From: Cytobacillus oceanisediminis
GTDB taxonomy: Bacteria > Bacillota > Bacilli > Bacillales > Cytobacillaceae
Assembly (NCBI RefSeq): GCF_003182355.1
Contig: NZ_QGTW01000012.1
Coordinates: 124,001-188,000, forward strand
Reading direction: 5' to 3'
DNA length: 64,000 nt
Shown here: piece after piece, positions 7,926-16,313 of the stretch
Position numbering within the stretch: position 1 is the stretch's first letter
Layout: every line of letters starts with the position of its first letter
Made by a program: the position numbers and the translations under genes
The notes under the pieces: generated by a model
Databases searched by the model: none
What the model saw: the letters and a program-made list of their open reading frames with translations, nothing else
What the model was told of the DNA's origin: nothing

Positions 7926-8735
7926 TTGGCCATTACACTGCCTCATATAGAAGATACAAACAATACTGTATATTTTCCTCCAAAAGGTGAATATGAAACT
8001 TTTGAAGATGATGCTCATTATGAAGAGAAAGTTAGGGAATGGGGATTATCAACCACAAAGGAAGTAAAAAAAGAATTTTGGTATAAGGAAAAAACACATC
8101 AGCGCCTCATTGTGATTAAGGGTTTTCAGGCTTACGGCGAATCAGGAGATTATCATACCATTGTTATTGAATTTCAGGACGGAAATCTCAGCTGTATACA
8201 CCCTGCTTATCTTAAAGAAATGCAGGCTCCGAGCTTTGGAAAAGCGGTCATTGCCGATTTTGGCGAAACAGCTTTAGCTTCATCTGAAAAGAAAGCATTA
8301 ACGGATGATAATGATAAACCTGCGGATGTGCCAAAGAAATCAGAGGAAAACAGCACAAAGAAAAAAACTGATGTCAAAAAGCCAAAGAAAGAAAAGCAGC
8401 CAGCCTTGGACCTTCCTATGGAAAAAGTGCATTTTACCGCTAAAATCAAACAATTTGCTTTAAGCTGGAACCATTTTAATGAAGATAATGATGAAGTCGT
8501 CGTTCTCGAAAATGTCGTCATTCAGCAGGATAATCCTGTTGAAGTAGGACTAGCCTGGTGCTCCCACTCGAAAACCTTGAAGAAGTTCGAATTGGAGACT
8601 GGTGAAACACTCGAATTTGATGGGAAAATCGTCAAAAAGAAACTGCCGAAAGGGAAAGACTGTGAAGAGGAATTTATTATTGAAGATCCTGTTCCATATA
8701 AAATCAACAACCCTTCAAAAATCAAAAAAAGCTAA
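7926..8735 (+). CDS. Conserved hypothetical protein with central Lys-rich linker
   Basis: I do not recognise this protein. The N-terminal half (residues 1-110) and C-terminal half (165-270) look globular, joined by a charged linker (about 115-160) rich in Lys, Glu and Asp. No signal peptide or membrane segment is visible. I prefer the TTG at 7926, which has AAAGGA nine bases before it; the GTG at 7917 is too close to that site. It is monocistronic: divergent from pepF and closed by a terminator. Confidence 0.75.
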   Translation: MAITLPHIEDTNNTVYFPPKGEYETFEDDAHYEEKVREWGLSTTKEVKKEFWYKEKTHQRLIVIKGFQAYGESGDYHTIVIEFQDGNLSCIHPAYLKEMQAPSFGKAVIADFGETALASSEKKALTDDNDKPADVPKKSEENSTKKKTDVKKPKKEKQPALDLPMEKVHFTAKIKQFALSWNHFNEDNDEVVVLENVVIQQDNPVEVGLAWCSHSKTLKKFELETGETLEFDGKIVKKKLPKGKDCEEEFIIEDPVPYKINNPSKIKKS

Positions 8736-8767
8736 AGGGCGCTATAAAAGCTCTTTAGCTTTTTTTG
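8729..8767 (+). terminator. Terminator after the 7926-8735 gene
   Basis: AAGCTAAAG pairs with CTTTAGCTT, followed by seven T residues. The stem starts at the stop codon. Confidence 0.8.
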
Positions 8768-8772
8768 TCCGT

Positions 8773-9804
8773 TTATGAAAGGATCCTTTTCTCCCCTTCA
8801 ATTTCCTGGATAGGACTGATATTTTGTGTGAATTCCAGAGTGCCTGCATAGGAGTGGTTTTTGTCTCTTACGGCAAAATATCGAATATAAACATACTTGT
8901 CTCTGAACTTGATCCAAAAGTCCTCAGAATCTCTACGGCCTGCCTTAAAGTCTTCCAGCAATTCCTCGACTACATGCACACTCCGTGGCGGGTGGCAATT
9001 TTGCACAGTACGTCCAATAACTGCTTTTGTCCTGGCGAAAATCCTTTCTTTTCCATGTGAAAAATAGCGGACAACATCTTCATGATCAATAAAGGTGATA
9101 TCAACTGGAAGGTGGTTCAAAAGCAGCTCTAGCTGCTTAAGGGATAATATGCCGGTTTCCATCTTAATATAGCCTTCTGAAATGGCCTTAGTGTCAATCG
9201 CTTTCCGTTCTGGTTTCCATTCCGCTTCAGGGCCTGTCAGACAGAAGCCTATCTCGTCGCTTTCATGCGCGATTTTTACCCATTCATCTTCTGTCAGGTT
9301 TTTCAGGGCCATTGGGAAAAGGATATGTTCCTCCCTATAAATCATGGCACTTACTTCATTAAAGATAAATTGAACCTCTTCGATTACCTTCTGCTTGTCC
9401 CCATTGTAATTTGACAGGAGCTGCTTAGCTTCTTTGATGCCATCTCTTATAAAATCGTCAATACTCCACATATTGTTTGTTGGACCGTAAATCCCGTATT
9501 TCTCCAGGTATGGGAAAAGTAAATTCTCTTTTCGGCTGTAATGCTTATCAAGATCAAGCAACAGAGTGCAGTCCTCCAAAAGTTTGTACACATTTTCTTT
9601 GGTATCAGCATTTATAAAAGCTTCCAGATGAACCTTAAGTTTTTCCCGAAGATGCTTATCAATCTCCCTGTTTTCCTGAATAAACGTGTGGATAGGATGC
9701 CCCGGCTCTTCTTCAGGCTTTTTCAGCGGGCGTTCTCTTAGGCTGTCTTGCATAGGATTGCTAAGGTTTTTTTGTTTTTCACGGTTATTAATAATCTCGC
9801 TCAA
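8773..9804 (-). CDS. Hemerythrin-like and PAS domain sensor protein (DUF438-related)
   Basis: This is a predicted cytosolic di-iron sensor. Residues about 35-185 form two HHE hemerythrin-like half repeats (HPIHTFIQEN, HYSRKENLLFPYLE, YREEHILFPMAL), whose His and Glu residues would bind a di-iron site for O2 or NO. Residues about 215-335 form a PAS domain (PVDITFIDHEDVVRYFS, then RTVQNCHPPRSV). Related proteins carry an N-terminal DUF438 domain that I do not see here. The start is a TTG (9802-9804) with GGAGG nine bases upstream; the nearby ATG is in another frame and stops after seven codons. An Fnr/Crp-like box upstream suggests oxygen control. There is no kinase or GGDEF output domain. Confidence 0.85.
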   Translation of the reverse strand: MSEIINNREKQKNLSNPMQDSLRERPLKKPEEEPGHPIHTFIQENREIDKHLREKLKVHLEAFINADTKENVYKLLEDCTLLLDLDKHYSRKENLLFPYLEKYGIYGPTNNMWSIDDFIRDGIKEAKQLLSNYNGDKQKVIEEVQFIFNEVSAMIYREEHILFPMALKNLTEDEWVKIAHESDEIGFCLTGPEAEWKPERKAIDTKAISEGYIKMETGILSLKQLELLLNHLPVDITFIDHEDVVRYFSHGKERIFARTKAVIGRTVQNCHPPRSVHVVEELLEDFKAGRRDSEDFWIKFRDKYVYIRYFAVRDKNHSYAGTLEFTQNISPIQEIEGEKRILS

Positions 9805-9838
9805 TGTTCATTACCTCCTGTATACCAAACTGAGTTTG

Positions 9839-9844
9839 ATAATA
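9839..9844 (-). promoter_or_regulatory. Possible -10 element of the hemerythrin/PAS gene
   Basis: TATTAT on the minus strand lies about 35 bases before the TTG start. No good -35 box precedes it, which fits an activator-dependent promoter. Confidence 0.35.
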
Positions 9845-9883
9845 CTTCTCATTAGCAATGTAACACACGAAGAATAATTATTA

Positions 9884-9899
9884 TGTGATGAACATCATA
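9884..9899. promoter_or_regulatory. Fnr/Crp-like inverted repeat
   Basis: TGTGA-N6-TCATA differs at one position from the Fnr/Crp consensus TGTGA-N6-TCACA. Its centre lies about 60 bases before the predicted start of the hemerythrin/PAS transcript, a usual activator position. Confidence 0.45.
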
Positions 9900-10184
9900 T
9901 GTTAGGGGTATTTTAGTTCACAGGGTGCCATGTTAGTGCCATGTTAAGAAACTGTTCCAGTTTAGAGGCGGAAAATAGCTGGTTTTAAGCGGGGAACCGG
10001 AAGTTTTGCGCAGGTTTGTGATTGACCTGCGGGGAAAAGCCAAATTCATGCGTGCAGGTCGATTTGCGCGCAGTTTAACGACTTTTAAGCGCAATGATGG
10101 AATGTAAGCCTGATATTTCCACCCCCTTATTCACTCCTTTTTTGTTACACTTTTAAGGGATGAATAACGGAGGTTTAACTTTTA
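9900..10184. other. Gene-free spacer with a short tandem duplication
   Basis: GTGCCATGTTA occurs twice in immediate succession (9925-9946). Beyond that, the GC-rich segments around 9990-10090 repeat short words (TTTTAAGCG, GCGCAG) but I find no gene or clear RNA structure. Confidence 0.4.
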
Positions 10185-11351
10185 ATGAAGAAAAAGTATC
10201 AGATCCTTATTATGATTGCTATCATCTTTGCAGGCGGTTTTGCGGCGGGGACAATTTTTACAAAAAATAGTGCTCAGCCTGATTCTATTAAACTTGCCAA
10301 AACAGCAGCTCAGTCTGGTAAAAATCCAGTTCAAAAAAGTACTCCTAAGTTACCGGATGCACCTTCAAAGGTGTTGATTGGTTATGTACAGGATTACCGT
10401 GATCCCAATGCTGTTGATTATTCAAGCTTGAGCCATGTTATTTTTTCATTTGTCCACCCCGAAAAGGATGGCAGCCTTTCTTTTAATGGCGATACGGCAA
10501 TGAATAATCTGCGCAGTATGGTTTCGAACGCACACAAGCATGATACAAAAGCGATTCTGGCAGTGGGCGGTTGGTTCCATATAAAAGGCGGAGAATCCTA
10601 TGAATATTTTAAATCAGCGATAGCAAGCCCGGCTTCAAGGAACAAGCTGGTGAATGAACTTGTTAATGTAGCTGACAGGGAAAAACTTGATGGCATAGAT
10701 ATTGATTTTGAGCATCCTCGTTCACAGAATGAAGCCGATTTTCTCGAAGTTTTTATCCATGATCTTAGCAAAAAGCTTCATGCAAATGATAAAGAGCTTT
10801 CAGTAGCGGTCCATTCGAAAATTCATAGTGTTACAGGAACAGAAACAGGAAACATTGTGTATAATTCATCCATGTTTAAGGATGTAGATCATGTCAATAT
10901 CATGGCTTATGACGGACAGTGGGACGGCGGCTATAATGCAGCCAATTTGTCTCCCTATCCTTTTACAGAGAATATCGTAAACTATTGGGCAAATCTCTTC
11001 GATACACTCAATATTACTAAAGATAAACTAGTTCTTGGTGTTCCTTTTTATGCACAGCCTGAAGATCCATCCATCAAACAGGTATCTTATGAAGCAATTA
11101 TTAACCGCAGCCCGGAAAATGCTTTGCGGGACATAATAAATATAAATGGCACAACCTACTATTATAATGGTGAATCTACCATGCAAAAGAAAACGAATCT
11201 GGCATTAAACAACGGATTCGGCGGCATGATGATCTGGGAAGTTGGCCATGATGCCAAAGGGCCTTACAGCCTTGCTGGAGCGATTGCGGAGGTCCTTAAA
11301 GACTCGGAAACTAAACCAGTGAAATACTATTCAGTAAAAAATTCGTATTAA
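10185..11351 (+). CDS. Glycoside hydrolase family 18 protein, membrane-anchored or secreted
   Basis: This is a chitinase-like enzyme that would hydrolyse beta-1,4-GlcNAc polymers. It starts with KKK followed by a hydrophobic segment (about residues 6-24) without an obvious signal-peptidase site, so it may stay anchored. The catalytic motif DGIDIDFE sits at residues 169-176 with the acid Glu176; later NIMAYDGQW and MMIWEVGHD match GH18 barrel strands. There is no chitin-binding or LysM module. Start ATG has GGAGG 11 bases upstream. It is a single gene ending at a bidirectional terminator. Confidence 0.88.
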   Translation: MKKKYQILIMIAIIFAGGFAAGTIFTKNSAQPDSIKLAKTAAQSGKNPVQKSTPKLPDAPSKVLIGYVQDYRDPNAVDYSSLSHVIFSFVHPEKDGSLSFNGDTAMNNLRSMVSNAHKHDTKAILAVGGWFHIKGGESYEYFKSAIASPASRNKLVNELVNVADREKLDGIDIDFEHPRSQNEADFLEVFIHDLSKKLHANDKELSVAVHSKIHSVTGTETGNIVYNSSMFKDVDHVNIMAYDGQWDGGYNAANLSPYPFTENIVNYWANLFDTLNITKDKLVLGVPFYAQPEDPSIKQVSYEAIINRSPENALRDIININGTTYYYNGESTMQKKTNLALNNGFGGMMIWEVGHDAKGPYSLAGAIAEVLKDSETKPVKYYSVKNSY

Positions 11352-11367
11352 ATTGACAAACCAGAAG

Positions 11368-11393
11368 AAGAGCATGGGAATCCCATGCTCTTT
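11368..11393. terminator. Bidirectional terminator between the GH18 gene and the pfpI-like gene
   Basis: AAGAGCATGGG and CCCATGCTCTT form an 11-bp perfect stem with loop AAT, between two converging genes. Confidence 0.8.
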
Positions 11394-11412
11394 CTGTCAC
11401 TGCTTTAACTTC

Positions 11413-11938
11413 CTACTTGCTTTCAATAACCTTGATCAGTTCCCGTAAATAATCCGGTAAATCTGGAGGACGGCGGCTAGACACGAGGTGTCCGTCAACG
11501 ATAACTGGCTCATCATACCACTCGGCACCTGCATTCTCCATATCGTCCTTGATCCCTGGAGTGCTTGTTACCTTTTTACCCTCCAATACTTTTGCCGATA
11601 TGAGCACCCAACCTGCATGGCAAATTTGCCCGATTGGTTTTTTATTTTCCTCCATGTGCTTAATAAGGGACAGCACCTCCGGAAAACGGCGGATTTTGTC
11701 CGGTGCCCAGCCGCCAGGTACAAGGATGGCATCATAATCCTCACCCTTTGCCTCACTATAAGAATAATGGGAAGTTGCAGGCACTCCGTATTTGCCAATG
11801 TATTTCTCGTTTGCATGCTCGCCGGCCAAAATGGACATCTGCACCTTCTTCCTGCAGCCTGAGTATCGGGTACCATAGTTCCAGATCTTCAAAGTCATGA
11901 TGCACTAAACTTAATATTTTTCTTCCTTTTAAACGCAT
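11413..11938 (-). pseudogene. DJ-1/PfpI family protein, broken by a frameshift
   Basis: The family includes glyoxalase III/deglycase and intracellular protease I enzymes. The first 36 codons (start 11938; ILSLVHHDFEDLELWYPILRL) and the rest (LAGEHANEKYIGKYG, LVPGGWAPDKIRR, IGQICHAGWVLIS with the nucleophilic Cys in CHAG) are both convincing, but lie in different frames. The switch falls around 11825-11833, in a CATTTTGG stretch. Joining the frames restores a normal length of about 174 aa. Either the gene is inactive or the sequence has a one-base error. Confidence 0.85.
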
Positions 11939-11972
11939 GGATCGATTTCTCCTCTTTTATTAGGTTTGGTTT

Positions 11973-12144
11973 TGTTAAACTTGCCTGTTGATTTCCGCTC
12001 CAGGCACTCGCTTTTCGCGGGCGGTCCGGGAGCCTCCTCGGCGTGAACGCCTGCGGGGTCACCCTTTGACACGCTTCTCCCGCAGGAGTCTCGTGCCTTC
12101 CACTCCAATCAACAGGGTGCCAAAATAAACAATGAGCTTTAACA
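11973..12144 (+). repeat. Interspersed element copy R1
   Basis: It begins TGTTAAACTTGCC, ends GAGCTTTAACA, and inside these carries CTGTTGATT and AATCAACAG, which are inverted copies. CCTGCGGG and CCCGCAGG form a further internal stem. No open reading frame is present. It shares these blocks with five other copies in the window. Confidence 0.8.
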
Positions 12145-12207
12145 TATCCATTAGGTTTGATAACTCTTACCTTACAGTTGTATACCCTATTTTACAAATA
12201 ATCCAAT

Positions 12208-13119
12208 TCAGGAGAGTAAAAATTCCTTGATTTCCTCTTTCCTGTCCTTAAAAACCTTCTCTCCAAGCTTAATCAATTCATCCACAAACCGGATATCATC
12301 AAAAGGCATTTCTTCGCCAAGCTCTTCATTTAAGCGCAAATAATTGTCTGCCAACAGATTCTGGCAATGATATGTAACTGATTCCGATGACAGGTGAAGA
12401 GCAAGATCAAGCAGTTTTGGCATGACCTTCATGGATGGAAGCTGGAGCGGAAGCCAATGCCTTACTCCCCAGTATTTATCATGATCAATGGTGAAATCTA
12501 TTTTCTGTAAACCAGTTCCCAGTGAAAGGATTTTAATGTTTTTCAAATCCTCTTTAAAATGATGCATTGCTTCTGTAATGCATACAAGCGACGGGTTATT
12601 GGCCCACAGTCCGCCATCAATGGATAAGTAACTGTTATTAATATTGTTGGGAGGAAAGTAAATTGGCGCTGAGCAGGAGGATAGAACAGCATCCCAAAGC
12701 TTCATGGATAAGCTTTCATTGCCCGGATGGCCGTAGTTGGAACGGTGCACAAAAGGCTTGCCATGCGTAACGTCCACAGCAGGAATCAAAAGGGGCTTTT
12801 GAATTTCGGAAAGGGCTGTTTCCCCGAAGGCTTTCCGAAAAAAACGGCGTAAGTATTTATCGCTGTAGACGCTTTTAAAAAGGCCAACTTTCGCCTGCTT
12901 TACAAAAATTTTCTTTCCATACGATTCATACCCTTTTAATACACTGTCCATATTCCTTTTTAAGGTTAAGGAAGATGCTATAATCGATCCGGTGCTGGTT
13001 CCTGCAATCATGTCGAAAAGATCGCCTGCAGGCTGCTGAAGTTCATCCTCCAAGGCTTTTAAAATACTTACAGCAAAAACACCCCGTATCCCTCCGCCAT
13101 CTATACATAATATTTTCAT
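12208..13119 (-). CDS. Patatin-like phospholipase
   Basis: This is a lipid acyl hydrolase of the patatin family, 303 aa, apparently cytosolic. The oxyanion-hole motif DGGGIRG is at residues 7-13, the nucleophile elbow GTSTG at 40-44 (Ser42) and the catalytic Asp in DGGLWANN near 168. The start at 13117-13119 follows AGGTGAGAAT; an upstream in-frame extension of 26 codons looks non-coding. Its overall shape resembles the CapV effectors of CBASS defence, but no cyclase or other defence gene is nearby, so a housekeeping or stress lipase is equally likely. Confidence 0.88.
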   Translation of the reverse strand: MKILCIDGGGIRGVFAVSILKALEDELQQPAGDLFDMIAGTSTGSIIASSLTLKRNMDSVLKGYESYGKKIFVKQAKVGLFKSVYSDKYLRRFFRKAFGETALSEIQKPLLIPAVDVTHGKPFVHRSNYGHPGNESLSMKLWDAVLSSCSAPIYFPPNNINNSYLSIDGGLWANNPSLVCITEAMHHFKEDLKNIKILSLGTGLQKIDFTIDHDKYWGVRHWLPLQLPSMKVMPKLLDLALHLSSESVTYHCQNLLADNYLRLNEELGEEMPFDDIRFVDELIKLGEKVFKDRKEEIKEFLLS

Positions 13120-13157
13120 ATTCTCACCTGTTTTTTCTGATCCGTTTTGTATATAAA

Positions 13158-13183
13158 AAAGAGAAGGAATGATCCCTTCTCTT
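13158..13183 (-). terminator. Terminator after the DUF1292 gene
   Basis: AAGAGAAGG and CCTTCTCTT pair around a 6-nt loop, with T residues following on the minus strand, immediately after the gene's stop. Confidence 0.75.
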
Positions 13184-13450
13184 CTATTCTTCTTCAATCA
13201 TGTTATCAAATACAGCAGAGACCTTGTTAAATTCCTCTTCACTCTCAATTGGAGTAAAGTCTCCATCTTCATCAAGCTTTAAGAAGAACACATCAATATC
13301 CTCTTCCGTGTCTTCCTCCAGATCTTCAACAAAGCTGACGGCAGCATAACTAATTCCCTCAACTTCCGCAGAGGCAAGAACCTCCACTTCCATTTCCTGT
13401 CCGCTTTCGTCACTAATCGTAAAAATTTCGCCGACTTGGATCTTGTCCAT
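13184..13450 (-). CDS. DUF1292 family small acidic protein
   Basis: This is an 88 aa, very acidic protein (runs such as EDLEEDTEEDIDVFFLKLDEDGD) of the DUF1292/YrzB type found throughout Bacilli; its function is unknown. I start at the ATG at 13450 (MDKIQVGEIF) because GGAGAGGAG lies about nine bases before it, whereas the ATG at 13459 touches that site. Confidence 0.8.
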   Translation of the reverse strand: MDKIQVGEIFTISDESGQEMEVEVLASAEVEGISYAAVSFVEDLEEDTEEDIDVFFLKLDEDGDFTPIESEEEFNKVSAVFDNMIEEE

Positions 13451-13528
13451 GTTTTCCATCTCCTCTCCAAATTGTGTTCATTCTTTATTTTCCCATTTAC
13501 AAGGCGTTTCATGCTTGAAATAAAGCTC

Positions 13529-13769
13529 TTTTAAACTTGTCTTTTGATTTCCTTTCAGGAAGCTAAGCAAACAGCGGTCTGTCCGACGCTCCTCTCCGCA
13601 TTTACGCGCCTGCGGGGTCTCCTTTAATACGCTTCTCCTGCAGGACTTTGAGTAAGCTCCTAAGCTCCTCGAATAAAGAACGCATGAACGAAATGCGAAT
13701 GCATTTTCGAGAATCTTGAGCCTTCCACTCCAATTAACAGAGTGCCAAAATCAACAATGATCTTTAACA
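13529..13769 (+). repeat. Interspersed element copy R2
   Basis: It has the same end blocks as R1 (TTTTAAACTTG... and ...TCTTTAACA), the inner CCACTCCAATTAACAG block and the CCTGCGGGGTCTCC segment, with a longer middle containing CTCGAATAAAGAACGC. It lies between the DUF1292 gene and ilvE. Confidence 0.75.
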
Positions 13770-13820
13770 TAGCCTAAAATAAAAAAGGATAGGCTTATAA
13801 AAGCCAATCCTTTTTTTATT

Positions 13821-14918
13821 TTATTTAACAGCAGCAGCCTCTTTATTTTCAACTTTTACACTCCAGCCGAACGGGTCCGGCTCTGTGCCTTTTTGGATAC
13901 CTGTTAATGTATCATAAATATTCTTGGATAATGAACCTGTCATACCATCGTTGATCACAATTTTTTTATTATCCCAGAAGAATTCGCCAATTGGTGAAAT
14001 GACAGCAGCGGTGCCTGTTCCAAAGGCTTCTTCCAGTTGGCCGTCTGCATGTGCCTGATAAATCTCTTCAATCGAAATTCTTCGCTCAGATACTGGGATG
14101 TTCCAGTGTTTTAGTAGTTCAAGAACAGAATTTCGTGTAATTCCTTCTAAGATACTTCCGTTAAGGGCAGGTGTGACAACTTCCCCATTTATTTTAAAGA
14201 AAATGTTCATGCTGCCTACTTCTTCAATATACTTATTTTCTTTGCCATCAAGCCATAATACTTGCGAGTATCCTGATGAACCTGCAAGCTCCTGTGCCTT
14301 TAAGCTGGCTGCATAGTTTCCGCCTGTTTTCGCCGTGCCAGTTCCGCCGGCTACAGCGCGTACGTATTCGCTTTGTACGGCAATCTTGACTGGATTGATG
14401 CCTTCTTTATAGTAGGCACCAACAGGAGATAGGATAATAATAAACTTATATCTCTTTGAAGGTGCAACCCCAAGGTAAGGTTCAGTAGAGATAACAAACG
14501 GGCGGATATAAAGAGAAGTTCCTTCAACATTCGGAATCCACTCCCGGTCAATCGCAATCAGCTCTTTTAACGCATAAAGGGCAAGCTCTTCATCAACTGC
14601 TGGGATACATAACCGCGAATTGGAACGGTTTAATCTTTCCATGTTTTTTTCGGGTCTGAATAGCAAAACTTCATTATCATTTGTAAGGTATGCTTTTAAT
14701 CCTTCGAAGACACTCTGGCCATAATGGAAAATCATTGCTGCGGGATCCAGAGTAAGCGGCTGGTAAGGAATGATTCTTGGATCATGCCAGCCTTGGCCGG
14801 CAGTATAATCCATTACAAACATATGGTCTGTAAAGTTCTTGCCAAACTCCAGGTTGTCGAATTGTGGTTTTTGTTTTTTCTCTGGTGTACGATTGATTTC
14901 AATTTTAAATTCAGTCAT
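13821..14918 (-). CDS. ilvE: Branched-chain amino acid aminotransferase
   Basis: This is a PLP-dependent class IV aminotransferase catalysing the last step of Val, Leu and Ile synthesis and the first step of their breakdown. The 365 aa length, FGKNFTDHMFVMDY near the start, GGNYAASLKAQELA with the PLP lysine nearby (EVLWLDG-type segment KYIEEVGSMNIFF) and GTGTAAVISPIG match the BCAT-II type. Start ATG at 14918 follows GGGGAG. It is transcribed from a strong promoter through a leader of about 285 nt that carries an intrinsic-terminator-like hairpin, so attenuation is likely. Confidence 0.92.
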   Translation of the reverse strand: MTEFKIEINRTPEKKQKPQFDNLEFGKNFTDHMFVMDYTAGQGWHDPRIIPYQPLTLDPAAMIFHYGQSVFEGLKAYLTNDNEVLLFRPEKNMERLNRSNSRLCIPAVDEELALYALKELIAIDREWIPNVEGTSLYIRPFVISTEPYLGVAPSKRYKFIIILSPVGAYYKEGINPVKIAVQSEYVRAVAGGTGTAKTGGNYAASLKAQELAGSSGYSQVLWLDGKENKYIEEVGSMNIFFKINGEVVTPALNGSILEGITRNSVLELLKHWNIPVSERRISIEEIYQAHADGQLEEAFGTGTAAVISPIGEFFWDNKKIVINDGMTGSLSKNIYDTLTGIQKGTEPDPFGWSVKVENKEAAAVK

Positions 14919-15205
14919 TGTGATTACTCCCCATCTGTAGATGATTTAAAAACCTAATGCCTGCTGTTCCTGCTGCTCTTAAGAGGGTAAATAAAAACGC
15001 CCAGTCATCCTCCGAACGTGGACGAAAGGGCTTGCTTCCCGGCAACAACCAATATGGATGCTAAACAGTTTAAAAATCCAGCAATGGTTTTCACTGTTAA
15101 AGGACTTTAATGCTGTTTTTTCTTAGGAATGATTAGATTTGCCTTTCGCTCTTTTCTACTTCAAGGCAGTAGTGCAGTTACCTGTTAAAGTTTTTATAAG
15201 TTTTT
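14919..15205 (-). ncRNA. Long ilvE leader, possible attenuator or riboswitch of unknown class
   Basis: From the predicted transcription start (about 15205) to the ilvE ATG is about 287 nt without a convincing reading frame. I cannot find the T-box sequence (GGGTGG-N-ACC) or an S-box core. It ends in a terminator-like hairpin, the usual sign of a regulated leader. Confidence 0.5.
14990..15033 (-). terminator. Attenuator-like terminator in the ilvE leader
   Basis: On the minus strand AGCCC pairs with GGGC, TCGTCC pairs with GGATGA just inside, and a GTTTTTATTT tract follows. It lies about 70 bases before the ilvE start, so it would stop transcription unless disrupted. Confidence 0.6.
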
Positions 15206-15210
15206 CTAAT

Positions 15211-15239
15211 ATTATGATATTCTAATGACTAAATGTCAA
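15211..15239 (-). promoter_or_regulatory. Sigma-A promoter of ilvE
   Basis: TTGACA (15234-15239) and CATAAT (15211-15216) on the minus strand are 17 bp apart. Confidence 0.7.
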
Positions 15240-15369
15240 TATGAATTGACAATAAATTTCGAATTGATCCGAAATGTTGAAAATTCTGTTCGCAATTACC
15301 GTTCCTATTAGATGAAATAGCTGGGATTTGAAACTATAATATATATATCAACCCATAAGGAGAAATATG

Positions 15370-15681
15370 ATGAGTCAAAAAGAGCTAGAAGAAAAAATTA
15401 TTCAAAACTATCAGGGTGAAGAAAAAATGATGATTCTTGTTTTTGCCCAGTGGTGCATAAATCATAATTTGAACCCTGAAGAAATTTATTTAAGAGCCTA
15501 TCCCGGCCAGGCAAAGAACCAGGCTCTACAAGAAGCAATTGATCTGACAGTCACTAAGGAAGAAGCAGGTGATGTACCAGACCAGACGCTGCTTGGAGTC
15601 CTTTCCATGTTCGGCAATGATGATCTTGCTTTTGTTGTCATGGAAGAAATGAAAAAAATGAAAAAGGACGTCAAGCCCTAA
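15370..15681 (+). CDS. Conserved hypothetical protein, 103 aa
   Basis: I do not recognise a family. The protein is mostly helical in appearance, soluble and acidic in its middle, with a Lys-rich end (MKKMKKDVKP). AAGGAG precedes two successive ATG codons (15367, 15370); the second has the better spacing. It is divergent from ilvE and ends inside its terminator. Confidence 0.7.
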   Translation: MSQKELEEKIIQNYQGEEKMMILVFAQWCINHNLNPEEIYLRAYPGQAKNQALQEAIDLTVTKEEAGDVPDQTLLGVLSMFGNDDLAFVVMEEMKKMKKDVKP

Positions 15682-15698
15682 TAGGCTGACGTCCTTCT
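15662..15698 (+). terminator. Bidirectional terminator, overlapping the end of the 15370-15681 gene
   Basis: AAGGACGTCAAGCC and GGCTGACGTCCTT form a long stem followed by TCTT. It also serves the converging desR gene. Confidence 0.75.
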
Positions 15699-15713
15699 TT
15701 ACAAATATCCTTT

Positions 15714-16313
15714 TTATTTAAACCAGCCCTTCTCCTTGGATTGAGTAATGGCTTCAATCCTGTTCGTTACTTCAAGCTTTTCGAGTATGGCAGATATATA
15801 GTTTCTTACAGTCCCTGTTTTAATGCTGAGCTTATCGGCGATTTCCCTGGTGTTTTTGCCGTCCGCTATCAGTTCAAGCACTTCTTTTTCACGGTCTGTC
15901 AGAGGGTTTTCTTCGCCATAGACATCGTCCATTAATTCAGGTGCATAGATGCGCTTGCCTGCCATTACGCTTCTGATGGTACTTGCCAGCTCCTCACTGG
16001 GGCTATCCTTCAATAAATACCCTCTTACCCCTGCCTTCAATGCCCGCTGGAAATAACCAGATCTTGCAAAGGTGGTTAAAATAATAACTTTGCAGCCTAT
16101 CCCCTTCAGTTCTTCTGCTGCTTCCAGACCGCTCTTTTCCGGCATTTCTATATCCATTATGCATACATCGGGCTGAAGTCTTTTAACGAGTGAAATAGCT
16201 TCTTCTCCATTTGCTGCCTTACCGACAACCTCTATATCATCTTCAAGGCTTAGCAGGGATCCCAAAGCCCCCAACATCATCCGTTGATCTTCAGCAATGA
16301 CAATCCGTATCAT
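15714..16313 (-). CDS. desR: Response regulator DesR
   Basis: This is a NarL/LuxR-type regulator that, in Bacillus subtilis, activates the des desaturase gene in the cold. It has an N-terminal receiver with acidic pocket E8/D9, phosphoacceptor Asp54 (CIMDIEMP) and Lys in LLKDSP, then a LuxR helix-turn-helix (LTDREKEVLELIADGKNTREIADKLSI) from about residue 138. At 199 aa it matches DesR. It overlaps desK by 4 bases (ATGA). Confidence 0.93.
   Translation of the reverse strand: MIRIVIAEDQRMMLGALGSLLSLEDDIEVVGKAANGEEAISLVKRLQPDVCIMDIEMPEKSGLEAAEELKGIGCKVIILTTFARSGYFQRALKAGVRGYLLKDSPSEELASTIRSVMAGKRIYAPELMDDVYGEENPLTDREKEVLELIADGKNTREIADKLSIKTGTVRNYISAILEKLEVTNRIEAITQSKEKGWFK

Noticed and set aside
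12208-13119. CBASS defence system around the patatin gene
   Set aside because: No cyclase, HORMA, Trip13, E1/E2 or JAB gene nearby.
14919-15205. T-box or S-box before ilvE
   Set aside because: I cannot find the GGGTGG-N-ACC T-box sequence or an S-box core, so I describe it only as an attenuator-like leader.
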